A stretch of 64,000 nucleotides of DNA from Micromonospora inositola (lineage in GTDB: Bacteria; Actinomycetota; Actinomycetes; Mycobacteriales; Micromonosporaceae). Below are positions 35,791-45,041 of the stretch, one piece after another. The stretch is from contig NZ_LT607754.1 of the NCBI RefSeq assembly GCF_900090285.1, positions 1,302,001 to 1,366,000 on the forward strand, in the 5' to 3' direction. Position 1 is the stretch's first letter; each line of letters opens with the position of its first letter. Both the position numbers and the translations under genes were made by a program. The notes below the pieces were generated by a model. It worked only from the letters and a program-made list of their open reading frames with translations. It made no database searches and was not told the origin of the DNA.

Positions 35791-37269
35791 TCAGCCCTGC
35801 TCAGGACTGGTGGACGGTGGAACCGGCCCGGTCGCCGGCGGAACCGTCCCGGCGGGCGGCGGGTACGGGTGCGGCGCCGTCGGCTGGTTCACCGGCCAGG
35901 GCTGGTACGGGTGCGGCGACGCCGGCCCGTGACCGGGCGGCGGGCCGAAGCCCGCCGGCTGACCGTTGCCCGGCGGCGGGTAGCCGGGAGGCTGACCCGG
36001 GCCGCGCGGCGGGCCGAAGCCGGGCGGACGGTGGCCCGGCGGCGGGCCGAGTGGCGGGTGCGGGCCGGACGCCGTCCGCGCCGCCCGGCGACGCACACCG
36101 CGCCTGGTGAGCCACACCAGCAGCACGACCAGGGCCGCCACGACCAGCAGGCAGAGCGCGGTCGCGACGGCCGGACCCGCGCCCCTGGCCAGCCCGAAGG
36201 TGACCATCGGCTCGTCGTCGCGGCCGTCCCGGCTGCTGCTGGCGGTCGGCGCCGGCGGCGCGGCCTCGACCAGCGGGCTGGCGGAGACCGGGGGTACCGA
36301 ACGGGTCAGCGCCGCCAGCGGGTCGACGACGCCGAACCCGAATCGCGGGTCCCGCCCCGACGGCCCCTCGTCCCGCGCGGTCCGGATCAGACGGTTGACC
36401 ACGTTGGCCGCGTCGAGTTTCGGATAGCGCGACCGGACCAGGGCGGCCACCCCGGAAATGATCGCGGTGGAAAGGCTGGTGCCGTCGTTGACCACGTAGC
36501 CGTTGGGCGAAACCGTCGGCGGCGCCGGGGCGATGATCCGCTCCCCGGGCGCGGCCAGCACCAGCTCCGGGCCGGTCGCCGAACCGGTCCACAGGCCCCC
36601 GGAACGGTCGGTGCCGCCGGCCGCGACGACGCCCGGGATGCTGGCGGGCGCCTGCACGCCGACCATGCCCTGCTCGACGTTGCCGGCCCCGGCCACCACG
36701 ACCGCGTCCTTGCTCAGCGCGTACCGGACCGCCTCGGAGAGCTCGCGCTTCAGGGAGTCGTTCACCAGCGACACGTTGATCACGTCCGCGCCGTGGTCCG
36801 CCGCCCACCGGATGCCCGCGGCGATGTCGGCGTTGCGGTCGTCCGCGCCGAGACCGACCGGCAGGATCTTCGCCTCCGGGGCGATCCCCAACTCGTGCAT
36901 CACACCACCGCCGCGGCCCGCGATGACGCCGGCCATCCCCGTGCCGTGGCCCTTCTGCCCGTCCGGGTCGCTCCGGCCGTCGGCGGCCACGTCGGGGCTG
37001 AGCCCCTTGCCGGGCAGCACCTGGCCCTTCAGGTCGGGGTGGGCGGCGTAGACGCCGGAGTCGACGACCGCCACCACCACGCCGCGGCCCTTGGAGAGCT
37101 GGTGCGCCTGCGGAATCTTCAGCGGGTCGAGGTACCACTGGAGACCGCGTACGGTGTCCGCGGCGCGCGCCGGGGCGGGCCCGACCAGCAGGCCGGCGCC
37201 GGCGGTGGCGACCAGCGTCAGCATGGCGGCGGCGGAACTCAGCAGTGGTCGGCGCTTCCCCGTACCCAT
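35791..37269 (-). CDS. mycP: Second mycosin MycP
   Basis: 492 residues. Signal peptide (cleavage near ARA-AD, about 37), subtilisin domain with Asp 70 (VVDSGVY), His 108 (GHGTGMAG), Asn in GAGN and Ser 265 (DGTSLSTAIISG), a membrane helix at about 375-398 (VATALCLLVVAALVVLLVWL) and a cytoplasmic Pro/Gly-rich tail of about 90 residues rich in PPG and GFGPP repeats, not seen in the other mycosin. Lies between the esxBA hairpin and the YxxxE protein gene on the same strand. Confidence 0.93.
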   Translation of the reverse strand: MGTGKRRPLLSSAAAMLTLVATAGAGLLVGPAPARAADTVRGLQWYLDPLKIPQAHQLSKGRGVVVAVVDSGVYAAHPDLKGQVLPGKGLSPDVAADGRSDPDGQKGHGTGMAGVIAGRGGGVMHELGIAPEAKILPVGLGADDRNADIAAGIRWAADHGADVINVSLVNDSLKRELSEAVRYALSKDAVVVAGAGNVEQGMVGVQAPASIPGVVAAGGTDRSGGLWTGSATGPELVLAAPGERIIAPAPPTVSPNGYVVNDGTSLSTAIISGVAALVRSRYPKLDAANVVNRLIRTARDEGPSGRDPRFGFGVVDPLAALTRSVPPVSASPLVEAAPPAPTASSSRDGRDDEPMVTFGLARGAGPAVATALCLLVVAALVVLLVWLTRRGVRRRAARTASGPHPPLGPPPGHRPPGFGPPRGPGQPPGYPPPGNGQPAGFGPPPGHGPASPHPYQPWPVNQPTAPHPYPPPAGTVPPATGPVPPSTSPEQG

Positions 37270-37302
37270 GGCACTCCCAGGACCTCGGTCGACACGTGAC
37301 GC

Positions 37303-37343
37303 GCTGCGGCTCCGGTCCGGTCGGGCCGGACCGGAGCCGCAGC
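37303..37343 (-). terminator. 18-bp hairpin between esxA and mycP
   Basis: A perfect 18-bp stem (37303-37320 with 37326-37343) and a 5-base loop, 11 bases past the esxA stop. Strong enough to end most transcripts after esxBA, leaving lower readthrough into the mycosin and substrate-pair genes, or to protect the esxBA mRNA 3' end. Confidence 0.75.
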
Positions 37344-37354
37344 GGTCGATTATC

Positions 37355-37633
37355 TCACTGCCAGACCTTGGCGTTGCTCATCTCGGTGGAGACGTAGTTC
37401 TCGCGCGCGATGCCCACGGCCGCGCCGATGTCGTTCAGGACCTTGTTGATGTCCCGCACGGCGGCGTCCCACTGGGCCTGGTGCTGCTGGTACGCGGCCC
37501 GGTCCTGACCGTCCCACTCCAGCTTGGTCAGCATCGAGCGCAGCGTGTCCAGCTTCTCGTCGATGGTCCGCGAGATGGCCTGCATCTGCTGGTTGCTGCT
37601 CTCGAGGACTGCGTAGTCAACCTTGATGCTCAT
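37355..37633 (-). CDS. esxA: WXG100 protein, EsxA-like
   Basis: 92 residues, helical hairpin with the W-x-G turn WDG at 40-42 and the C-terminal export signal YVSTE at 80-84 (YxxxE). Substrate of the type VII system, dimer partner of the upstream EsxB-like protein. ATG with GAGGAGG 5 bases upstream, 28 bases after the esxB stop. The EsxA name follows the signal-bearing member here; which member equals mycobacterial EsxA or EsxB is not settled by sequence. Confidence 0.92.
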   Translation of the reverse strand: MSIKVDYAVLESSNQQMQAISRTIDEKLDTLRSMLTKLEWDGQDRAAYQQHQAQWDAAVRDINKVLNDIGAAVGIARENYVSTEMSNAKVWQ

Positions 37634-37661
37634 GAGTTCCTCCTCTGCTCGTCTGCGCGGA

Positions 37662-37970
37662 TCACGGGTTGAGAGCAGAGTGGAACTTGTCCAGCATCTG
37701 CTGCTGCTCTTCGTCGTTGACCTGGTGCGTCGTACCCGACTTGTCGAGCAGGTCGGCGATGCTGTCCATCGCCGTCAGCAGCTTGACGGTGTCCTCGTTC
37801 CAGCGCTGCATGAGCTGCTGGAAGCCACCGGACGCCTGACCCTTCCAGGCGATGGCCAGGTCGTCGACCACGTTCCAGAGCTTCTTCAGCTCGCCGTCGA
37901 CCTCGCTGCGCGTGGACCGCACGTCACTCGCGGCGGTATGGAGAGTCGCAGCTTCGACCTCGAACGCCAT
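37662..37970 (-). CDS. esxB: WXG100 protein, EsxB-like
   Basis: 102 residues, helical hairpin with WKG at 42-44. The C-terminal region has HQVNDEEQQQM rather than a YxxxD/E. First gene of the esxBA pair, with its promoter in the 222-base gap before eccC. ATG at 37970; the ribosome site GAAGGG lies about 8 bases upstream. Confidence 0.92.
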   Translation of the reverse strand: MAFEVEAATLHTAASDVRSTRSEVDGELKKLWNVVDDLAIAWKGQASGGFQQLMQRWNEDTVKLLTAMDSIADLLDKSGTTHQVNDEEQQQMLDKFHSALNP

Positions 37971-38192
37971 GCTTCACACCCTTCCGTCATCTTTCGTGGC
38001 GGCGGATCTGCCGCGCCCCTCCCCCGCGGCAGAGCAAACCAACCCCACCGACGGACATCCTCACTGAGACGGTAGCCCACGGCGGCAAGGGGTCGCAGCC
38101 CGCCAATCCGGCAAATGGCGCGAGTCCGCAGTGGAGTTCACGACATCGACCGATTGCCGTCGTCCACAAGGGAGGCCACGGAACGGCTCGGA

Positions 38193-41100
38193 TCAGGTTG
38201 GCTCCGACCAGGCGGTCTGGATGAGCTGCTGACCGTCGCGCCGGCGCACCAGCGTGCCCCGGCCCGGCGGCTGCGGGCTCGGCCGCAGGTTGCCGAAGAC
38301 GGCGCCTTCCTCGCGGTTGCCCGACATCAGCAGGCCCGGCGAGTCCAGCTCCCGCAGCCGTTGCAGCACCGGCTCGTAGAGCGCCCGGGCCACACCGCCG
38401 ACCCGGCGCGCGACGATCAGGTGCAGGCCGATGTCCCGGGCCTGCGGCAGCAGCTCGTGCAGCGCGCTGAGCGGGTTGCTGCCGCCCGAGGCGACCAGGT
38501 CGTAGTCGTCGACCAGGAGGTAGAGGTCCGGTCCCGCCCACCAGCTCCGGTCGCGCAGCTGCGCGGTGGTCACGTCCGGTCCCGGCAGCCGGTTCTGCAG
38601 CGCGCTGCGGATCGACCCGAGCCCCTGGCTGAACACCTGGTTGGACGGCGCGTAGTCGAGCAGGTGGTCGCCCTCCACCGCGCCGAGCAGGCCACGCCGG
38701 TAGTCGGCGATCACCAGCCGGGCCTGGGCCGGGGTGTACCGCTCGACGATGCCCCGGGCGATCAGCCGCAGCACGTTGGTCTTGCCGCACTCGGCATCGC
38801 CGAAGACGGTCAGGTGCGGCTCGTTCGCCAGCTCCAGGTAGACCGGGGCCAGCGCGGACTCGTTGACCCCGATCGGCAGGCCCGGCGCCGACCGGTCGAC
38901 GACCTTGGCCAGCTCGGCCACCGGCAGCCTGCGCGGCAGCAGCCGTACCTTCGGGGCCGGTCGGCCCGGCCAGTTCGCCGCCACGTGCCCGGCCAGGGCG
39001 ACCGACGCCTCGGTCAGGTCGTCGACGTCCCGCTTGCCGTCGATCCGCGAAACGGCGGTCAGGAAGTGCAGCTTGTCGCGGGTCAGACCGCGACCGGGCG
39101 AGCCGACCGGGACGTTCTGCGCCGCCCGCCGGTCGACCTCCGACTCGGCCGCGTCGCCGAGCCGCAGCTCCAGCTTCGTGCCCAGCAGGTCCCGCATGTT
39201 GATCCGGATCTCCGCCCAGCGCACGGCCGTGATGACCACGTGCACGCCGAAACCCAGCCCCCGGTTGGCCAGGTTGGTGATGGTCTGCTCCAGCTCCTCG
39301 TACTCCTGGCGCAGCGTGTTCCAGCCGTCGACCACCAGGAACACGTCACCGAACGGGTCGTCGGAGAACTCGCCGGCCGCCCGCCGCCGCCGGTAGCTCG
39401 CCACCGAGTCGATGCCGTGCTGGGCGAACAAGGTCTCCCGGTCGTCGAGCACGGCGACCACCTCGGCCACCGTCCGGCGGACCGCCTCGGTGTCCCGCCG
39501 GCCGGCCACCCCGGACACGTGTGGCAGCCCCTCCAGGCTGCGCAACGCCCCACCGCCGAAGTCGAGGCAGAAGAACTGCACCTCGCGCGGGGTGTGGGTG
39601 AGCGCCAGGGACGCGATCATCGACCGGAGCATGGTGCTCTTGCCGCTCAGCGAGGCGCCGACAACGACCCCGTTGCCGCCCGCGCCCGCCAGGTCCACCA
39701 TCATCGGGTCGCGCCGCTGCTCGTACGGGCGGTCCACGACGCCCACCGGCACCGCGAGCCGGCCCCGGCCGGGCCAGTTCGCCGTGCACAGCCCGAAGGT
39801 CGGGTGCACGCCGAGCGGCGGCAGCAGCTCGCCCAGGCTCGGCGGCTCGGCCAGCGGCGGCAGCCAGACCTGGTGCGCCGGCCGGCCCTGGCCCTTCAGC
39901 CGGTCGATCAGCACGTCCAGCATGGCGACCGTCTTACCGTCCGTCGGCTGCTCCGGCTCCGGCGTCGCCTCCACCGCGGTCTGGGCGACCGGCACCGGCA
40001 CGAAGTCCACCCCGTACGGCACGATGCGACGCTGCACCTGCGCCCGGGTCGACCGCTGCACCTGCCCCGGCGCCCGGTACGGCCCGGACACGTACGCCGC
40101 CCGGAACCGCAACATGGTGCTGGTGTCGGTCTTCAGGTAGCCGTGGCCGGGGGCGCTGGGCAGCTCGTACGCGTCGGGCACGCCGAGCACGATCCGGCTC
40201 TCCACCGCGGAGAAGGTCCGCAGACCGATCCGGTACGACAGGTGGGTGTCCAGCCCCCGCAGCTTCCCCTCTTCCAGTCGCTGGCTGGCCAGCAGCAGGT
40301 GCACGCCGAGCGACCGGCCGAGCCGGCCGATCATCACGAAGAGGTCGATGAAGTCCGGCTTCGCGGCGAGCAGCTCGCTGAACTCGTCGCAGATGATGAG
40401 CAGGCTGGGCATCGGCTCCAGCTGCTCGCCGGCGGCCCGGGCCTGCTCGTAGTCGTACCGGGAGACGTAGTTGCCGGCGGCCCGCAGCACCTCCTGCCGG
40501 CGGTTCATCTCACCGGCCAGGGCGTCCCGCATCCGGTCGACCAGCGGCAGCTCGTCGGAGAGGTTGGTGATCACCGCGCTGGTGTGCGGCAACGCGTCGA
40601 GCGAGGCGAAGGTGGCGCCGCCCTTGAAGTCGACCAGGACGAAGTTGAGCTCCTCCGACGAATGCGTCACCGCCAGCGCGGCGACCACCGTCCGCAGCAG
40701 CTCGCTCTTGCCGGAACCGGTCGCGCCGATGACCAGACCGTGCGGGCCCATGCCCTCGTGCGCGGACTCCTTGAAGTCCAGCTCCACCACATTGCCGTCC
40801 GGCCCGACGCCGAGCGGGATCCGCAGCCGGTCCCGGTGGCTGCGCGGCCGCCAGCTCTGCCGCACGTCCACCGCGGCGGCGTCGCCGACGCCGAGCAGGT
40901 CGGGCAGCTCCATGCTGCGGGCCAGCGGCTCCTCGGTGCTGGCCTGCTGCTGGGAGAGCCGGTAGGGGGCGATGAGCCGGGCCAGCCCCTCGGCCGCCGC
41001 CTCGCTCAATCGGTCCGGCCGACCCAGCCGGGACGTCGAGGAGCCGCGGACCAGGTCCAGCCCGCTGCCGTCGCCGGCGTCGAGGCAGAGCAGCCAGCGG

Positions 41101-42155
41101 CCGGCGTCCCGCGGCACCGTCCCGGAGAGGTCGATGACGGTGGCGCCGAGCAGGCCCGGCCCCATCAGGTGGCAGGTCGGCGAGATCTCGCCACCGTCGA
41201 TCACCACCACGACGTGCGGGGCGGTGGTGAGCGGCTTCGCCTCCGGGGCGAATCGGGGCCGGCCGGCCAGCTCGTCGGCGAGGGCCGATTCGGCCTCGGC
41301 GAGGCTGGCGAAGACCAGCCGGCGCGCGCCTGCCGCGTCGGTGCGCCCGTGGTGCTGGGCGTGCGGCAGCCATTTCACCCAGTCCCACACCGGCTGCCGG
41401 TCGGGCGCGGCCACCACCGCGACGATCAGGTCGTCCGGGGCGTGGAAGGCGATCAGCTGGCCCAGCGCGGCCCGGGTCAGGTCGAGCACCGGCTCCCGGT
41501 CGCCGCGCAGCACGATCCGGCTGAACGCGCGCAGCGACAGCGCGGTGGGCAGCTCCGGCACCGTGGAGTGGGCGCGGACGAAGCGCCGCAGCGCGATCGC
41601 GCTCATCGGCTCCAGGTCCTCCACCGGCTTGGTCTCCGGCGGCACGATCTCCACCGCCAGCTGCTGCGGGCCGAGCGCGATCCGGGCCTCGCCGAAGTCG
41701 TCCTCGGTGATCCGCCGCTCCCAGAGCCGCCGGGACGAGGCGATCGACCAGAGCGCGTCCGGCTCGGGGTGCCGCCAGGACATCGCGGCGCGCTGCTGCT
41801 CGGCGGCCCGCCGGGTGCGCTTGCGCATCTGGGCCAGGTAGCGCATGTAGTCGCGCCGCTCGGCGTTCAGCTCGGCCTTGTCGTTGCCGCCGTTGGACAT
41901 CGTGCCGATCGCCATGCCCAACATGGACACGCCGAAGAGGCCGCCCGCGACGTACGTCATCATGCCGCCGCCGCGGCCGGCGTAGAGGAACGCCATCGCG
42001 CCGACGCCGCAGATCATCGGCAGGATCATCAGCAGCTGACCCATCCCGCGCGGCTGCGGCTCGGGCAGCTCCGGCGGGGACTCCAGCAGCACCTCGCCCC
42101 GCGGCAGCGCGGGCCCCGGTTGACGCGGAAGCCGGCGGAACACCACGGTGCTCAC
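38193..42155 (-). CDS. eccC: EccC, fused FtsK/SpoIIIE ATPase of the type VII channel
   Basis: 1320 residues, EccCa and EccCb in one chain. Two N-terminal membrane helices (about 40-60 and 66-86), a DUF domain, then three ATPase domains with Walker A at 477-484 (GATGSGKS), 833-841 (GASLSGKST) and 1119-1126 (GDAECGKT). Walker B is canonical in the first (LLIICDE) but changed in the second (VFLVVDGW) and third (YLLVDDY), as in EccC proteins where the first is the active motor and the others bind substrate. GTG start with GGAGGAG upstream; divergent from eccD. Confidence 0.96.
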   Translation of the reverse strand: MSTVVFRRLPRQPGPALPRGEVLLESPPELPEPQPRGMGQLLMILPMICGVGAMAFLYAGRGGGMMTYVAGGLFGVSMLGMAIGTMSNGGNDKAELNAERRDYMRYLAQMRKRTRRAAEQQRAAMSWRHPEPDALWSIASSRRLWERRITEDDFGEARIALGPQQLAVEIVPPETKPVEDLEPMSAIALRRFVRAHSTVPELPTALSLRAFSRIVLRGDREPVLDLTRAALGQLIAFHAPDDLIVAVVAAPDRQPVWDWVKWLPHAQHHGRTDAAGARRLVFASLAEAESALADELAGRPRFAPEAKPLTTAPHVVVVIDGGEISPTCHLMGPGLLGATVIDLSGTVPRDAGRWLLCLDAGDGSGLDLVRGSSTSRLGRPDRLSEAAAEGLARLIAPYRLSQQQASTEEPLARSMELPDLLGVGDAAAVDVRQSWRPRSHRDRLRIPLGVGPDGNVVELDFKESAHEGMGPHGLVIGATGSGKSELLRTVVAALAVTHSSEELNFVLVDFKGGATFASLDALPHTSAVITNLSDELPLVDRMRDALAGEMNRRQEVLRAAGNYVSRYDYEQARAAGEQLEPMPSLLIICDEFSELLAAKPDFIDLFVMIGRLGRSLGVHLLLASQRLEEGKLRGLDTHLSYRIGLRTFSAVESRIVLGVPDAYELPSAPGHGYLKTDTSTMLRFRAAYVSGPYRAPGQVQRSTRAQVQRRIVPYGVDFVPVPVAQTAVEATPEPEQPTDGKTVAMLDVLIDRLKGQGRPAHQVWLPPLAEPPSLGELLPPLGVHPTFGLCTANWPGRGRLAVPVGVVDRPYEQRRDPMMVDLAGAGGNGVVVGASLSGKSTMLRSMIASLALTHTPREVQFFCLDFGGGALRSLEGLPHVSGVAGRRDTEAVRRTVAEVVAVLDDRETLFAQHGIDSVASYRRRRAAGEFSDDPFGDVFLVVDGWNTLRQEYEELEQTITNLANRGLGFGVHVVITAVRWAEIRINMRDLLGTKLELRLGDAAESEVDRRAAQNVPVGSPGRGLTRDKLHFLTAVSRIDGKRDVDDLTEASVALAGHVAANWPGRPAPKVRLLPRRLPVAELAKVVDRSAPGLPIGVNESALAPVYLELANEPHLTVFGDAECGKTNVLRLIARGIVERYTPAQARLVIADYRRGLLGAVEGDHLLDYAPSNQVFSQGLGSIRSALQNRLPGPDVTTAQLRDRSWWAGPDLYLLVDDYDLVASGGSNPLSALHELLPQARDIGLHLIVARRVGGVARALYEPVLQRLRELDSPGLLMSGNREEGAVFGNLRPSPQPPGRGTLVRRRDGQQLIQTAWSEPT

Positions 42156-42326
42156 GGCTGTCTCCTCCCCAAGAGCGGCCCTGATGCGGTTCGCGACCGA
42201 CCGAGTCGTCGGGTGGGCATCCTATGCGCCCGCCATCGTAGGTAATCTCCCGTGGGCGTCGTGGACCCACCGGGTGGGCGACGTCAACGGCCGAGGTGGA
42301 TCGTAGGCGAGCACGAGGAGGCCATA

Positions 42327-43724
42327 GTGGCGACGAAGGCGGCGACCGGCGGGCTGAGCCGGATCACCATCGTGGCGCCGCGGACCAGGATGGATCTCGC
42401 CCTGCCGTCCGACGTGCCCCTGGCCGACCTGCTGCCGACCCTGCTCCGGTACGCCGGTGAGGACCTCGCCGACGAGGGAGTCCGGCACGGCGGGTGGAGC
42501 CTGTCCCGGCTCGGCGGCCAGCCGCTGGACGGTGGTCGTACCCCCGCGCAGCTCGGCGTCCGCGACGGCGAGGTGCTCTACTTCAGTCCCCGCGCCGGCA
42601 CCGCACCGGAGATCGTCTTCGACGACGTGGTGGACGCCGTCGCCACCGCCACCAACCAGCGGCCCGGCACCTGGCAGGTCGGCACGACCCGCTCCTTCGC
42701 GGTGCTCTTCGCCGGGGCGGCCCTGTCGGCCGGCGCGCTGGCCGTGCTCTTCGCCGGCCCACCCCAGCTGCCCGGCGCGCTGGCCGCGCTGGCGGTCGCG
42801 GTCACCCTGCTGGTGAGCGCCGCGGTGGTGTCCCGGGCGGGCGGCGACAGCCGGACCGGCGCGGTGCTGGCCGTGGGGGCCCTCGGCTACGCGGCGGTCG
42901 GCGGGCTGCTGGTCCTGGCCGGCGACCGGAAGCTGACGGACCTGGCCAGCCCGCACGTGCTGCTGGCCGCGACCGCGGTGGTGCTCTTCGGGGCGATCGC
43001 GGCGCTGGCCGTCGGCGACCGGCTGCCGCTGTTCTTCGGCGCGACCGCGGTCGGCGCGGCGGTCGGTCTGGGCGCCGCGCTCTGCCTGGCCTTCGGCATC
43101 GGCGCGGCGGCCGCCGCCGCGGTGGTCGCCACCGTCGCGTTCGCCGCCCTGCCGGCCCTGCCGATGATCGCCTACCGGCTGGCCCGGCTGCCCGTGCCGT
43201 CGATCCCCACCGGCCCGGAGGACCTGAAGACCGACGCGGAGACCGTCGACGGCCGGCAGGTGCTGCGCGACAGCGAGCGCGCGGACCAGTTCCTCACCGG
43301 GTTGCTGTGGACGGTCGCCCTGCTCGTCCTCGGCGGGCAGGTCGTCCTCGCCGACAACGGCCGGCTGCCGCCGGTGGTGCTCTGCCTCGTGCTGTCGCTG
43401 CTGTCGCTGCTGCGGGCGCGGCCGTTCATCGGCCGGGCCCAGCGCACGCCGGTGCTCTTCGCGGGCACCGTCGGCCTCGGGCTGGCCGCCGCGGCCACCT
43501 TCGGCGCCGGATCGCTGCCGGTCCGGCTGGGCCTGATCCTGGGCGGGCTGCTGCTGGCCGCGGTGATCAGCCTGATCTACGGGTTGACCGTGGCCGGCAA
43601 GCGGATCTCGCCCGTGTGGGGGCGGACCCTCGACATCGTCGAGGTCCTGCTGATCGTCGCCCTGGTGCCGCTGGCGGCCTGGGTATGCGGCCTCTACGGC
43701 TGGATCGTCAACCTTCGACCGTGA
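42327..43724 (+). CDS. eccD: EccD, type VII channel membrane protein
   Basis: 465 residues. N-terminal ubiquitin-like (YukD-type) domain of about 90 residues (SRITIVAPRTRMDLALP to LYFSPR), a linker, then about eleven hydrophobic segments with a cytoplasmic loop (PTGPEDLKTDAETVDGRQ) after the sixth. EccD dimers form most of the ESX inner-membrane core. GTG start with GAGGAGG 5 bases upstream. The last 17 bases overlap the end of eccE on the other strand. Confidence 0.95.
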   Translation: MATKAATGGLSRITIVAPRTRMDLALPSDVPLADLLPTLLRYAGEDLADEGVRHGGWSLSRLGGQPLDGGRTPAQLGVRDGEVLYFSPRAGTAPEIVFDDVVDAVATATNQRPGTWQVGTTRSFAVLFAGAALSAGALAVLFAGPPQLPGALAALAVAVTLLVSAAVVSRAGGDSRTGAVLAVGALGYAAVGGLLVLAGDRKLTDLASPHVLLAATAVVLFGAIAALAVGDRLPLFFGATAVGAAVGLGAALCLAFGIGAAAAAAVVATVAFAALPALPMIAYRLARLPVPSIPTGPEDLKTDAETVDGRQVLRDSERADQFLTGLLWTVALLVLGGQVVLADNGRLPPVVLCLVLSLLSLLRARPFIGRAQRTPVLFAGTVGLGLAAAATFGAGSLPVRLGLILGGLLLAAVISLIYGLTVAGKRISPVWGRTLDIVEVLLIVALVPLAAWVCGLYGWIVNLRP

Positions 43725-44880
43725 CCGTGCCCATCCCGGCGCCGACCGGCGCGGTGGCGTAGACGCCGGGACCGTGCTGGCCGTCCAGTGGGCGGGCGGG
43801 CACGCCGCAGCGCTTCGCCACCTCCCGGACGGCCTTCACCAGCGCCGCCGCGTGGTCGTCCATCGCCGCCACCCGCAGCAGCGGGGGCACCCGACGCCCG
43901 CCGGGCAGCACCACCGCGGCCACCGTGTGCGAGGGGGCGGAGGTCGCGGTCACCGCGTCGACCAGCGCGCCGAGCGAGCCGTTCGACCGGGGGCGCAGGG
44001 CCAGGCAGCGCTGGGTCCAGCCGCCACCGCGCAGGCTGGTCCAGCTCTCCGCGGGGGACTCCGGCGCCAGGTCCAGCCCGGCCGCGGAGACCACCGCCGC
44101 GTACAGCTCGTCCCGGCCGAGGACCCGATGGCTGAGACCGGCGGCGTTCAGCGTCTTGCCGAGCCGGCCGATCCCGGCCGCGACCGTACGGTGCACGCCG
44201 CGCATCCCGCCGCCCCGGCTGACCGTCTCGGCGCGGGCGTCGGACACCGAGAGCCGCAGCGCCACCCAGACGGTCCGGTGCGCGGCCGGCGGCGCGCCCG
44301 GCGCCGGGTACCAGACCAGGGTGTGCGAGACGACCTGGGTCTGCGTGACCGGCCCGGTGAAGTCGGCGAGCACCGCGAGCGCCCGGTCCACCACGGCCGC
44401 CTCAAGGGAACCCGCCGGCGCGCCGGACCGCCCGGTCAGCGCGACCGCGGCGAACCAGCCCCGGTCGTCCTGGCCGATGCCGAGCCGGGTGTTCCGCTCG
44501 GTCAGCTCGACGACGGTCAGCTCCGGGGCGAGCGCGGCCAGCCGGGGATCGCCGGCGGGCACCGCCGCCCGGGACCGCTGCCTGCGACGCCGCAGCCCGC
44601 TGCGGAGCATCAGGTCCTCGTACCACCAGCGGCCGCCGCGGCGGGCGAAGGCGGCGCCGACGGCCAGCACGGCGAGCCCGCCGACGAGCCCGAGCAGCCA
44701 GCCGGGGCCGCCCGTGGCGAGCCAGAGGGCCAGCGCGGCGCACTCCAGCACCACCAGTTGGCCGACGACCACCGGCCCGAGCCGGCCGCGGCGCCGCCGG
44801 TCGACCGGGGTGACCGGTCGGTCCGCCGGCACGGCGGGGACGGCGGCCGTACGACCGGGTGGCGCCTGGACCTGCGTCAT
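43708..44880 (-). CDS. eccE: EccE, type VII channel component
   Basis: 390 residues. Basic N-terminus (VDRRRRGRLG), two membrane helices (about 36-56 and 60-78), then a cytoplasmic alpha/beta domain (WWYEDLMLR, VVELTERNTRLGIGQDDRGWFAAVAL, AHRTVWVALRLS, LGRDELYAAVVSAAGLD). EccE caps the periphery of the ESX complex. Orientation is opposite to eccD and eccB, so the core genes need at least three promoters. Tail-to-tail overlap with eccD of 17 bases. Confidence 0.93.
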   Translation of the reverse strand: MTQVQAPPGRTAAVPAVPADRPVTPVDRRRRGRLGPVVVGQLVVLECAALALWLATGGPGWLLGLVGGLAVLAVGAAFARRGGRWWYEDLMLRSGLRRRRQRSRAAVPAGDPRLAALAPELTVVELTERNTRLGIGQDDRGWFAAVALTGRSGAPAGSLEAAVVDRALAVLADFTGPVTQTQVVSHTLVWYPAPGAPPAAHRTVWVALRLSVSDARAETVSRGGGMRGVHRTVAAGIGRLGKTLNAAGLSHRVLGRDELYAAVVSAAGLDLAPESPAESWTSLRGGGWTQRCLALRPRSNGSLGALVDAVTATSAPSHTVAAVVLPGGRRVPPLLRVAAMDDHAAALVKAVREVAKRCGVPARPLDGQHGPGVYATAPVGAGMGTVTVEG

Positions 44881-45041
44881 CGGTGAGCGTCCCTTCTGGA
44901 CATTTTGGACATCCGCCGGAGCGGTGCGGCCGGAGGACGGGCAGTGGTCCCGGTGGACCGCCGACGGCCCCTTATCGTAGGGAAGCCCGCGGCGGAGTTC
45001 GGACCTGATCGTCGCGGACCCACCCCCGCCGGAGGTTAGTC

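Noticed and set aside
38115..42245. A 1376-codon plus-strand frame opposite eccC
   Set aside because: Its composition (runs of Gln, Arg, His, Gly, Val) is that of the antisense of a GC-rich gene; eccC on the other strand has full ATPase motifs.
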